In this document: positions 1 to 5,617 of the stretch, piece by piece
How the letters are laid out: each line of letters begins with the position of its first letter
Position numbering within the stretch: position 1 is the first letter of the stretch
Assembly (NCBI GenBank): GCA_964655195.1
Contig: CAZZLK010000078.1
Span: 1-5,617, forward strand
Source of the DNA: DUMJ01 sp964655195
Lineage (GTDB): Bacteria; DUMJ01
DNA length: 5,617 nucleotides
Direction of reading: 5' to 3'
Program-made: the position numbers and the translations under genes
The notes under the pieces: generated by a model
Seen by the model: only the letters and a program-made list of their open reading frames with translations
Told to the model about the DNA's origin: nothing
Databases searched by the model: none

Positions 1-1317
1 GCTGGTGATGTATTCTCAGGAACTCCCTATTTTACTATCTATAAAGGCTCTGCTGATGTGAGATTTATGAACTACGCTGGTTACGATGCTATGACCCTTG
101 GTAATCATGAGTTTGATATGGGACCCAAAGTTCTGGCAAACTTTATCGAAAAGGCAAGATTTCCTATCTTATGTGCTAACTTCGATTTTTCAAAAGAAGA
201 GGCTCTAAGGGGTAAGGTGAAGAGCTGGATAATACTTGAGAAAGGGGGAGAGAAGTATGGTATCTTTGGTTTAACTACCCCTGAGACAGTAGAGATATCA
301 AGTCCAGGAAAGAATATTGTTATCAACGACTATCTGGAGACAGCAAGAAGTATAGTAAAAGAATTAGAGTCTATGGGAATAAATAAGATTATAGCTCTTA
401 CCCATATAGGTTGGGACAACGATATAAAGTTAGCCAAAGAGATAAAAGGTATAGATATAATTGTTGGAGGACATTCCCATACATTACCCGGAAACTATCC
501 AACTGTTGTAGCTCACGACGGTGAGATAACTTTAATAGTACAGGCTAATGAGTATGGTAAATACCTTGGTCGTTTGGATGTGGTCTTTGGAGATAATGGG
601 GTCATTCAGAGCTGGAAGGGAAGCTTAATAGCTATCGATAATAAGATTCCGGAAGAAGCTCTCTGTAAAGCCAAACTTGATGACTACAAAAAGCCTGTTA
701 CAAGACTAATGAATGCAGTGGTAGGAGAGTCTCTGGTTGATCTTGATGGAGAGAGAAGCAGGGTGAGATCTCAGGAGACAAATCTTGCCAATCTTATTAC
801 AGACGCTATGTTAGCTAAAGCTAAGATTGTAAATGCGGTTATTGCTATACAGAATGGTGGAGGAATCAGGGCATCGATCCCTAAAGGTAAGATAACGCTT
901 GGTCAGATAATGACTGTATTGCCATTCGGGAATTATCTGGTCGCATTAGAGCTTACTGGACAGCAGATCATAGAGGCTTTAGAGAATGGTGTTAGTCAGG
1001 TAAAGGATTTGGCAGGTAGATTCCCACAGGTATCCGGATTGAGATTTGTATGGAACCCTAATGCCGAACCAGGGAAGAGGATCGTCAGTGTAGAGGTAAA
1101 GAACCCAGATGGCACATATCAGCCAATAGATCCTGCCAAGACTTACAGGATAGTAACTAATAACTTTCTAGCCCAGGGTGGAGATGGATATACTGTATTT
1201 CAAAAGGGAAGTAATTTCATAAATCTTGGTTTTGTAGACTACGAGGTCTTGAGAGAGTACATTCAGGCTCATTCCCCTGTGAATCCCAAAGTAGAGGGTC
1301 GTATCACTACAAAATAA
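1..1317 (+). CDS. 5'-nucleotidase / metallophosphatase family protein, C-terminal 438 codons (5' end outside window)
   Basis: This is an exported-type enzyme of the UshA/5'-nucleotidase family, which dephosphorylates nucleotides (in some members UDP-sugars or cyclic nucleotides) outside the cytoplasm for phosphate and nucleoside salvage. The frame is open from base 1, so the GTG at 58 is not the start: residues 1-9 already read AGDVFSGTP, the second metallophosphatase motif with metal-bridging Asp3. GNHEFD follows at residues 34-39 (Asn35, catalytic His36), then a TH pair with His135 and GGHSH with His158 and His160, the remaining metal ligands. The C-terminal substrate domain is complete: ETNLANLITDAM (from about 259), NGGGIR (285-290), LPFGN (307-311) and GGDGY (393-397), where the family binds and stacks the base. 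The signal peptide and first DxH motif must lie upstream of the window. No cell-wall anchor is seen at the C-terminus. It converges on the phosphorylase gene and ends at a strong hairpin. The family is certain, the exact substrate is not. Confidence 0.95.
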   Translation, partial: AGDVFSGTPYFTIYKGSADVRFMNYAGYDAMTLGNHEFDMGPKVLANFIEKARFPILCANFDFSKEEALRGKVKSWIILEKGGEKYGIFGLTTPETVEISSPGKNIVINDYLETARSIVKELESMGINKIIALTHIGWDNDIKLAKEIKGIDIIVGGHSHTLPGNYPTVVAHDGEITLIVQANEYGKYLGRLDVVFGDNGVIQSWKGSLIAIDNKIPEEALCKAKLDDYKKPVTRLMNAVVGESLVDLDGERSRVRSQETNLANLITDAMLAKAKIVNAVIAIQNGGGIRASIPKGKITLGQIMTVLPFGNYLVALELTGQQIIEALENGVSQVKDLAGRFPQVSGLRFVWNPNAEPGKRIVSVEVKNPDGTYQPIDPAKTYRIVTNNFLAQGGDGYTVFQKGSNFINLGFVDYEVLREYIQAHSPVNPKVEGRITTK

Positions 1318-1324
1318 AAACATA

Positions 1325-1346
1325 GGGGGCTCCATCTGAAGCCCCC
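1325..1346. terminator. Bidirectional intrinsic terminator between convergent genes
   Basis: GGGGGCT (1325-1331) and AGCCCCC (1340-1346) form a perfect 7-bp stem around an 8-base loop, extendable by A1324-T1347. On the + strand it is followed by TTATTCT, a weak U-rich tail. Read on the - strand it is followed by TATGTTTTTATTTT, a better U tract. It lies 7 bases after the nucleotidase stop and 8 bases after the phosphorylase stop, so it most likely ends both transcripts, with stronger expected action on the phosphorylase mRNA. Confidence 0.85.
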
Positions 1347-1354
1347 TTATTCTA

Positions 1355-2356
1355 CTAGATCATCTTTATTCCATCTGTCTTTAAGAAGTCTATAATCTCG
1401 TCTATATATCCAAAAGCGAGGCACACCACTGTGTCTGCCCCTCCATAATATATGGCAATCCTGCCTGTTTGAGAGTCGCATAATGCTGCGCATGGAAAAG
1501 CTACATTTGGAACGTCTCCCACACATTCGTATAACTCCTGAGGTGAAAGCAGATAACTCCTAGACCTGTACTTTACTATCCATGGCTTCTCATTATCTAA
1601 CAGTGCGCATCCAAAACTATAGACATAGCCATTACAGGAGAGTAATACCCCGTGATATATCAGCAACCACCCCTCACTGGTTTCTATAGGTGTCGGACCA
1701 GCTCCTATCTTAAGAGACTGCCATGAAGAATATTGGTGTCCTGCTGCCATTACAAATCTATGACAACCCCAGTGGATCATATCTGGACTTTCACTGTAGA
1801 ATATATCCCCAAAGGGAGTATGGCCTTTATCCGAAGGTCTGCTCAACATTGCGTACTTTCCATTGATCTTTCTTGGAAATAGTACCCCATTTCTATTGTA
1901 AGGGAGGAACGCATTTTCTATCTGATAGAATTTCTCAAAGTCATACGTATAACCTATCCCTATAGTAGGACCATAATATCCGTTGCACCAGGTTATGTAA
2001 TATCTATCTTCAAGCCATGTCACCCTAGGGTCATACTTATAACTGCTTATCAGAGGGTCCCTGGTCTCCTGGATAAAATCTATCGGATCTTCACTGAGTG
2101 ACCAGCTGATCCCATCATCACTGAAACCACTGTGTATGTTCATTGATCTACTCCTGTCATCTACCCTGAAGACACCTGCAAACCTGTCTTTAAACTTTAC
2201 AACCGCACTATTAAATATACTGTTTGACCTCCTGATATGGTTTCTTTTTATAATTGGATTTTTTGAGTATCTCCATATGACATCTTTACACCCTGCAGGC
2301 CTATCTTCCCAGGGAATGTTAGGAATAGGCTCGGTATAGATAGATACTTTTCCCAT
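1355..2356 (-). CDS. GH130 beta-1,4-mannoside (mannooligosaccharide) phosphorylase
   Basis: This is a 333-residue cytoplasmic enzyme of glycoside hydrolase family 130. Members split beta-1,4-mannosidic bonds with inorganic phosphate, releasing alpha-mannose 1-phosphate and a shortened acceptor. The sequence closely resembles what I recall of Thermotoga maritima TM1225: the IPNIPWEDRP opening, RYSKNPIIKRN (29-39), FNSAVVKF (48-55), KYDPRV (107-112) with Asp109 as the family's proposed proton donor, RNGVLFPRKINGKY (155-168), SRPSDKGHTPFGDIF (172-186), KIGAGPTPIETSEGWLLIYHG (216-236; phosphate and active-site loops), and YYGGADT (303-309). There is no signal peptide. The length is normal for the family and the five-bladed propeller seems complete. 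The ATG start is supported by AGGAGGGT at 2361-2368, about 6 bases upstream. It is monocistronic in view, divergent from the metal transporter gene, with its own promoter. Preference for mannobiose, longer mannan oligomers or mannosyl-glucose cannot be read from the sequence. Confidence 0.93.
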   Translation of the reverse strand: MGKVSIYTEPIPNIPWEDRPAGCKDVIWRYSKNPIIKRNHIRRSNSIFNSAVVKFKDRFAGVFRVDDRSRSMNIHSGFSDDGISWSLSEDPIDFIQETRDPLISSYKYDPRVTWLEDRYYITWCNGYYGPTIGIGYTYDFEKFYQIENAFLPYNRNGVLFPRKINGKYAMLSRPSDKGHTPFGDIFYSESPDMIHWGCHRFVMAAGHQYSSWQSLKIGAGPTPIETSEGWLLIYHGVLLSCNGYVYSFGCALLDNEKPWIVKYRSRSYLLSPQELYECVGDVPNVAFPCAALCDSQTGRIAIYYGGADTVVCLAFGYIDEIIDFLKTDGIKMI

Positions 2357-2392
2357 ATTAACCCTCCTATTTCACAATATTTTCTCTCTGGA

Positions 2393-2421
2393 ATTATACT
2401 ATTTGAGACAATCTTATTCAA
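2393..2421 (-). promoter_or_regulatory. Sigma70-type promoter of the GH130 gene
   Basis: On the - strand, TTGAAT (2416-2421) and TATAAT (2393-2398) are separated by 17 bases. The -10 is a perfect consensus and the -35 matches 4 of 6. The start of transcription would fall near 2386, giving a leader of about 30 bases with the ribosome binding site. Its -35 directly abuts the proposed -35 of the opposite promoter, so one bound factor could affect both genes. Confidence 0.7.
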
Positions 2422-2450
2422 TTTAATCTTACGAGCTTTCGTAGTATAAT
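2422..2450 (+). promoter_or_regulatory. Promoter of the ferritin-VIT transporter gene
   Basis: A perfect TATAAT (2445-2450) lies 26 bases before the ATG. At 17 bases spacing the -35 would be TTTAAT (2422-2427), which is poor, so the promoter may need an activator or rely on the strong -10. The spacer contains a perfect 5-bp inverted repeat (2430-2443). Transcription would start near 2457, leaving a leader of only about 20 bases with the ribosome binding site GGGAGGA. Confidence 0.6.
2430..2443. repeat. Short inverted repeat inside promoter spacer (candidate operator)
   Basis: TACGA (2430-2434) and TCGTA (2439-2443) are perfect inverted arms around GCTT. The element sits between the -35 and -10 of the transporter promoter, where a bound repressor would block RNA polymerase. 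It does not match the classical Fur box or a DtxR-type site that I know. With 5-bp arms it could also be chance, so the operator role is only a proposal. Confidence 0.35.
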
Positions 2451-2476
2451 ATCCTTAAAAAGGGAGGATAACTACT

Positions 2477-3325
2477 ATGGAAGTTATAGATTTGCAGAGG
2501 AATGAAATAACAGAACATCTCATATATCTTCGTCTATCGCAAAGTACAAAGGATCAGCATAATAGTGAGGTATTGGGCAGATTAGCCCAGGAAGAGTATA
2601 ACCACTACGAGAGATTAAAAGAGATTACTAATAGAGATGTTAGTCCTGATAGAATTAAAGTATGGTTCTATCTCCTTATTGTAAAGATATTAGGCCTAAC
2701 ATTCGGTTTAAAATTGATGGAATCTGGGGAGACAATGGCTCAGAAGAATTATAGTAAGATTGTACATCTATATCCTCAGGTAGATAGTATTATCGGAGAA
2801 GAAAAGATCCATGAAAAAGAGCTTTTAAGTATCTTAGATGAAGAGAGGTTGAAATATGTTGGCTCTGTAATTTTGGGTTTGAGCGATGCCTTAGTAGAAT
2901 TTACCGGTACGTTGGCAGGATTTACATTTGCCCTAAGAAATACATCTTTAATTGCTCTCACTGGAATTATTACAGGAATAGCAGCCTCTCTTTCTATGTC
3001 TGCCTCCGAATATCTCTCTACTAGGGCTGAAGGTGAAGAGAAAAATCCTGTTAAGGCTTCTATCAGTACCGGAATAACTTATATATTTGCTGTATTTTTC
3101 CTCATACTCCCCTATATAATACTTAAGAATTGTTTTACTGCCTTTATCCTTACACTCTTCTTTGCTATAGTTCTCGTCTTATTTTTCACCTTCTATATCT
3201 CAGTGGCAAAAGAACTCGATTTTAAAAGAAGATTTTTAGAGATGCTCGTTATAGTCTTTGGAGTATCTCTTATCTCCTTTGGAATTGGACTTTTGGTCAG
3301 GATCTTCTTCAATATAGAAGTCTAA
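2477..3325 (+). CDS. Ferritin-like/VIT1 fusion membrane transporter for iron or manganese
   Basis: This 282-residue inner-membrane protein joins a rubrerythrin/ferritin-like helical domain (about 1-125) to a VIT1/CCC1 transporter domain (about 127-278), the architecture of the erythrin-VIT (MbfA-like) family, which exports or sequesters Fe2+ or Mn2+. Candidate diiron ligands are Glu13, Glu40 and His43 (EYNH), Glu82 or Glu85, Glu109 and His112 (EKIH); the paired ExxH motifs are as expected of this fold. The membrane part opens with GLSDALVEFTGTLAG (134-148; Asp137, Glu141), then a second helix ending SMSASEYLS (Met174, Glu178), both VIT1 hallmarks. Three further hydrophobic helices lie near 195-217, 219-241 and 254-277, making five. 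The loop between helices 2 and 3 is only about 13 residues, so the metal-collecting loop domain of plant-type VIT1 is absent and the N-terminal domain probably replaces it. ATG is supported by GGGAGGA (2462-2468). It is first in a possible operon with the solute-binding protein. Metal and direction of transport are inferred from the family. Confidence 0.88.
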   Translation: MEVIDLQRNEITEHLIYLRLSQSTKDQHNSEVLGRLAQEEYNHYERLKEITNRDVSPDRIKVWFYLLIVKILGLTFGLKLMESGETMAQKNYSKIVHLYPQVDSIIGEEKIHEKELLSILDEERLKYVGSVILGLSDALVEFTGTLAGFTFALRNTSLIALTGIITGIAASLSMSASEYLSTRAEGEEKNPVKASISTGITYIFAVFFLILPYIILKNCFTAFILTLFFAIVLVLFFTFYISVAKELDFKRRFLEMLVIVFGVSLISFGIGLLVRIFFNIEV

Positions 3326-3337
3326 GTATGGTATAAT
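3308..3337 (+). promoter_or_regulatory. Extended -10 promoter ahead of the solute-binding protein gene
   Basis: TGGTATAAT (3329-3337) is an extended -10 (TGn plus perfect TATAAT) starting just after the transporter stop codon. The -35 is weak: TTCAAT at 3308-3313 with 18 bases spacing, lying inside the end of the transporter gene. Transcription would begin near 3344, giving a roughly 30-base leader containing GAGGGAGG. The binding protein can therefore be expressed apart from the transporter, although no terminator separates them and read-through is likely. Confidence 0.6.
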
Positions 3338-3373
3338 CTTACAGTAATAAAAATATAGAGGGAGGCGATAGTA

Positions 3374-5341
3374 ATGAATAGGTGTCTAGTCAGATTTATA
3401 CCGGTCTTACTGTCTTTGTTCCTAGTATTCAGCACCGTTTCTGTCTCACTTGCCCAGAAGGTTCCTAAGCCAAACTATTATAATACCCCAGCCGATTATC
3501 AAAGAGCTACTGGTAAAAGAATAACTAAATTTGGTGAATCTCCAATGTTAGCAGAACTTGTAAAGCAGGGTAAACTTCCTCCGGTAGATAAGAGACTCCC
3601 CAAAGATCCATTAGTAGTAGTCCCCGTAGAGGAGATTGGACAGTATGGAGGGCAGGTGAATTTATTTACCAATTCCCCCAATAGCCTTGGAGAAGCAGAC
3701 TATTTTACCGGGTATGAGCATATACTAGGTATAGCTACCGATGGCTCTTCAGTAACTCCACGTATAGCAAGGGCATGGAAGTTTGCAGATGGAGGTAAGA
3801 CTCTCACTATATATCTCCGTAAGGGAATGAGATGGTCAGATGGTGCACCTTTTACTGCTGATGATATTCTGTTCTGGTATGAAGACATCATACTGAATGA
3901 TGAACTCACTCCTGTAAAGCCTGTATATTGGTCTCCTGGTGGAAAGTTGATGAAGGTAGAAAAGGTTGATGATTACACAGTTAGATTGAGCTTTGCAGTT
4001 CCATATCCTATGGCTATATACAGGTTAGCCCACGAAACAGGAGCAATCTATCGTCCCAAACATTTCTTGAAACAATTTCATCCAAAATATACACCTATAG
4101 ACGAGATAAATAAAAGGGCTAAGGCGGAAGGATTTGAAAAGTGGTACCAACTTTTTGGAAAGTATAATACTATTAATGCCACAGAAGTAAACTGTCCTAC
4201 TCTGAGGCCCTTTGTGCTCACCAAGAGAGGAACAGATTTCTTAGTTATGGAGAGGAATCCATATTTCTGGCAGATTGATACTGCAGGTAATCAGCTTCCA
4301 TATATAGATAGGATATTCATCAGTGTGGTCCAGAGTATCGATGTTATGGATATGAAGGCTATCTCCGGAGAGGCAGATTTTGCTGGAAGACGTACTAGTC
4401 TAGAGAATTATACTCTCTACAAAGAGAATGAGAAGAAAGGAAACTATAGGGTACTTCTATGGCAAGGATTATGGGGTTCGAATTTTATCATTGAAATCAA
4501 TCAGACCTATAAAGAGGATCCAGTACTGAGAAATATATTTAGAGATGTAAGATTTAGAAGGGCTATGTCACTGGCGATAAATCGTGAAGAGTTAAATCAG
4601 ATGTTATACTTCGGTTTAGGTGTTCCTAGACAGACTACTGTAATACCCCAGTCTCCATACTATGAAGAGTCATTTGGAAGTGCTTATACAAAATACGATC
4701 CAGAGACTGCAAATAAGTTACTGGATGAAATGGGATTAAAACGTGGGACGGACGGGTATAGGTTGAGACCAGATGGCAAAAGATTAGAGATCCTTCTGGA
4801 GCATGTTCCAGATGCAACTGCTACGAGACTTGGAGAGATGTTAGTCCGCTATTGGGATGCTATAGGAGTCAAAGTAGCGGTAAAGGAAATCGCCAGAGAA
4901 CTTCAAAGCCCAAGAGCTATGGGAAATCTTATACAGATGGGCTTTTGGACTGGCGATAGATGTGCCTTTTTGTTCCCTCTTGAGCCTTACTGGTGGGTGC
5001 CAATGAATTATGGTTGGGAGAATACCTGGTGTCCTCTTTGGGCTCAGTGGTATGTTACTAATGGTAAAGCAGGAGAAGAACCTCCTAAAGAGGTTAAAAG
5101 ACTCTTAACTTTATGGGAGAAGATGCAGACTACACTGAGTGATAAAGAGAGAATAAGATTGGGGAAAGAGATCCTAAAATCTAACGCCGAAAATCTCTGG
5201 ACTATAGGAACTGTTGGTTTGACTCCGCAACCAATTATAGCTAAAAATTACTTAAGAAATATCCCTGCTGAAGGTCTTTGGGGCTACGATAATCTAAGAA
5301 CCTATGCATACTTCCCTGCTCAGATCTTTATAAAGAAGTAA
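3374..5341 (+). CDS. Secreted ABC-transporter substrate-binding protein, family 5 (peptide/oligosaccharide type)
   Basis: This 655-residue extracytoplasmic receptor would capture peptides or oligosaccharides for an ABC importer. A signal peptide (1-27: Asn-Arg-Cys-Leu-Val-Arg, a hydrophobic core, then VSLA before Gln28) suits signal peptidase I. No lipobox is present (the only early Cys is Cys4), so the mature protein is soluble, fitting a diderm periplasm. Family 5 landmarks are TLTIYLRKGMRWSDGAPF and TADDILFWYED (144-171), ERNPYFW (293-299), FRRAMSLAINREELNQMLYFGLG (394-416) and YDPETANKLLDEMG (441-454). It belongs to the long subgroup with an N-terminal extension (PPVDKRLPKDPLVV, 69-82, then GQYGG, 89-93) and is longer than the usual 500-550 residues. 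A Trp-rich stretch (seven Trp between 525 and 559) could line a sugar-stacking pocket, but the ligand is not determinable. The start is set by GAGGGAGG at 3358-3365. No permease or ATPase genes follow; the rRNA operon does. Confidence 0.92.
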   Translation: MNRCLVRFIPVLLSLFLVFSTVSVSLAQKVPKPNYYNTPADYQRATGKRITKFGESPMLAELVKQGKLPPVDKRLPKDPLVVVPVEEIGQYGGQVNLFTNSPNSLGEADYFTGYEHILGIATDGSSVTPRIARAWKFADGGKTLTIYLRKGMRWSDGAPFTADDILFWYEDIILNDELTPVKPVYWSPGGKLMKVEKVDDYTVRLSFAVPYPMAIYRLAHETGAIYRPKHFLKQFHPKYTPIDEINKRAKAEGFEKWYQLFGKYNTINATEVNCPTLRPFVLTKRGTDFLVMERNPYFWQIDTAGNQLPYIDRIFISVVQSIDVMDMKAISGEADFAGRRTSLENYTLYKENEKKGNYRVLLWQGLWGSNFIIEINQTYKEDPVLRNIFRDVRFRRAMSLAINREELNQMLYFGLGVPRQTTVIPQSPYYEESFGSAYTKYDPETANKLLDEMGLKRGTDGYRLRPDGKRLEILLEHVPDATATRLGEMLVRYWDAIGVKVAVKEIARELQSPRAMGNLIQMGFWTGDRCAFLFPLEPYWWVPMNYGWENTWCPLWAQWYVTNGKAGEEPPKEVKRLLTLWEKMQTTLSDKERIRLGKEILKSNAENLWTIGTVGLTPQPIIAKNYLRNIPAEGLWGYDNLRTYAYFPAQIFIKK

Positions 5342-5360
5342 CCTGATCCATAACAGGGTA

Positions 5361-5390
5361 TTGACTTTGGGAGAGGGTATATAGTATACT
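5361..5390 (+). promoter_or_regulatory. Ribosomal RNA operon promoter
   Basis: TTGACT (5361-5366) and TATACT (5385-5390) each match the sigma70 consensus at 5 of 6 positions, with an 18-base spacer. The start of transcription should lie near 5397. The -10 forms the right part of the 8-base palindrome AGTATACT (5383-5390). The -35 begins only 19 bases after the stop codon of the solute-binding protein, so any upstream activating sequence would overlap that gene's end. I see no AT-rich UP element there. This is the strongest two-box promoter in the window, as expected ahead of 16S rRNA. Confidence 0.8.
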
Positions 5391-5396
5391 TAGAAT

Positions 5397-5512
5397 GCGA
5401 ATAGTAAATCGCACCTTGAAAGAAGGATATAGTGAGAGGAAAGAGTCCTCGTTAATTCCTGAATAAGGGAAGAAAAAGAGCACAGGAAAGAACTCATTTG
5501 ACCGATATAAAT
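5397..5512 (+). other. rRNA operon 5' leader with three predicted hairpins
   Basis: These about 116 bases between the predicted transcription start and mature 16S rRNA contain no gene. Three inverted repeats are visible: TGCGA/TCGCA (5396-5400 with 5409-5413, 8-base loop) at the very 5' end, GAGGA/TCCTC (5436-5440 with 5446-5450, 5-base loop), and TTCCTG/CAGGAA (5456-5461 with 5483-5488, 21-base loop). Such leaders normally carry antitermination signals and one strand of the processing stem that brackets 16S. The partner strand is beyond the window, and no convincing boxA is seen on the + strand. Boundaries are estimated from the promoter and the 16S alignment. Confidence 0.6.
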
Positions 5513-5617
5513 AGGTTGGAGGGTTTGATCCTGGCTCAGGATGAACGCTGGCAGTGTGCCTAAAACATGCAAGTCGGACGGTCCTAGGGTTAGAGGCTAT
5601 AGGCTAACTGAGTAGTT
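5513..5617 (+). rRNA. rrs: 16S ribosomal RNA, 5' end (continues beyond window)
   Basis: The stretch 5520-5539 aligns to the conserved 27F primer site (E. coli positions 8-27) with one difference, G instead of A at position 10, which leaves a G-U pair in helix 1. It is followed by the conserved GATGAACGCTGGC and CATGCAAGTCG. The mature 5' end is set at about 5513 by counting back to E. coli position 1. Helix 6/V1 begins near 5577 and shows the pair GTTAG (5589-5593) with CTAAC (5604-5608). Compared with the common bacterial form, positions 41, 43 and 52 read A, T and A (5553, 5555, 5564). The gene is cut by the window's right edge, so lineage cannot be settled here. It is clearly bacterial, not archaeal. 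Confidence 0.97.

Noticed and set aside
58..60. GTG as the start of the 5'-nucleotidase
   Set aside because: The frame is open back to base 1 and encodes the conserved GD-x-F-x-GTP metallophosphatase motif upstream of this codon, with no ribosome binding site before it.
2136..2339. Open frame on the + strand opposite the phosphorylase
   Set aside because: It has no ribosome binding site, lies wholly antisense to a well-conserved gene, and its hydrophobic product is a by-product of the other strand's codons. The other short antisense frames (105-326, 2776-2961, 3499-3681, 3700-3909, 4635-4817, 5390-5572) were dropped for the same reasons.
5342..5357. CCTG/CAGG hairpin as terminator of the solute-binding protein gene
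   Set aside because: The stem has only 4 base pairs and no following U-rich tract.
5436..5450. GAGGAAAG-like sequence as part of RNase P RNA
   Set aside because: The resemblance covers only a few bases, the rest of the conserved core is missing, and the position inside an rRNA leader explains it better.
5475..5482. Perfect boxA core TGCTCTTT in the rRNA leader
   Set aside because: It reads on the - strand only; boxA must be in the transcribed RNA of the rRNA operon, so this is probably coincidental.
5491..5503. AACTCATTTGACC as a degenerate boxA on the + strand
   Set aside because: The match is weak and it lies only about 10 bases before mature 16S, much closer than boxA normally is.

Overview
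The window looks like a piece of a moderately AT-rich bacterial chromosome, probably from a thermophilic, diderm, sugar-using lineage. The bacterial assignment is firm. The right end holds the start of a bacterial 16S rRNA gene, the promoters look sigma70-like (TTGACT/TATACT, TATAAT), and strong GGAGG-type ribosome binding sites precede the genes. Thermophily and a Thermotogota-like lifestyle are inferred from gene content (a GH130 phosphorylase of the Thermotoga TM1225 type and a long family 5 solute-binding protein) and from frequent AGA/AGG and ATA codons. I could not assign a phylum from the 105 bases of 16S present. The solute-binding protein has a signal peptide without a lipobox, which fits a periplasmic protein in a diderm cell.

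Layout from left to right. Positions 1-1317 (+) carry the last 438 codons of a metallophosphatase/5'-nucleotidase whose beginning lies outside the window. A GC-rich hairpin at 1325-1346 separates it from a convergent GH130 mannoside phosphorylase gene (1355-2356, -) and has U-rich sequence on both sides, so it can serve as a bidirectional terminator. Upstream of the phosphorylase, a 120-base spacer holds two back-to-back promoters: one drives the phosphorylase leftwards, the other drives a fused ferritin-like/VIT1-type membrane metal transporter rightwards (2477-3325, +). A 48-base gap with an extended -10 promoter leads to a long secreted solute-binding protein (3374-5341, +). Only 19 bases after its stop codon a strong promoter starts the ribosomal RNA operon, with a leader of about 116 bases and the first about 105 bases of 16S rRNA.

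How they may work together: the phosphorylase (cytoplasmic beta-mannooligosaccharide phosphorolysis) and the solute-binding protein (periplasmic capture of oligosaccharides or peptides) could both serve nutrient scavenging, but no permease genes are present and the two genes are on opposite strands. The 5'-nucleotidase would salvage phosphate and nucleosides outside the cytoplasm. The metal transporter would remove or sequester iron or manganese. These appear to be independent transcription units placed next to an rrn operon, not one pathway. I found no CRISPR array, insertion sequence, tRNA or phage gene, and no convincing new multi-gene system. The most distinctive items are the ferritin-VIT fusion with its very short inter-helix loop, and the unusual 16S 5' sequence with its structured leader.
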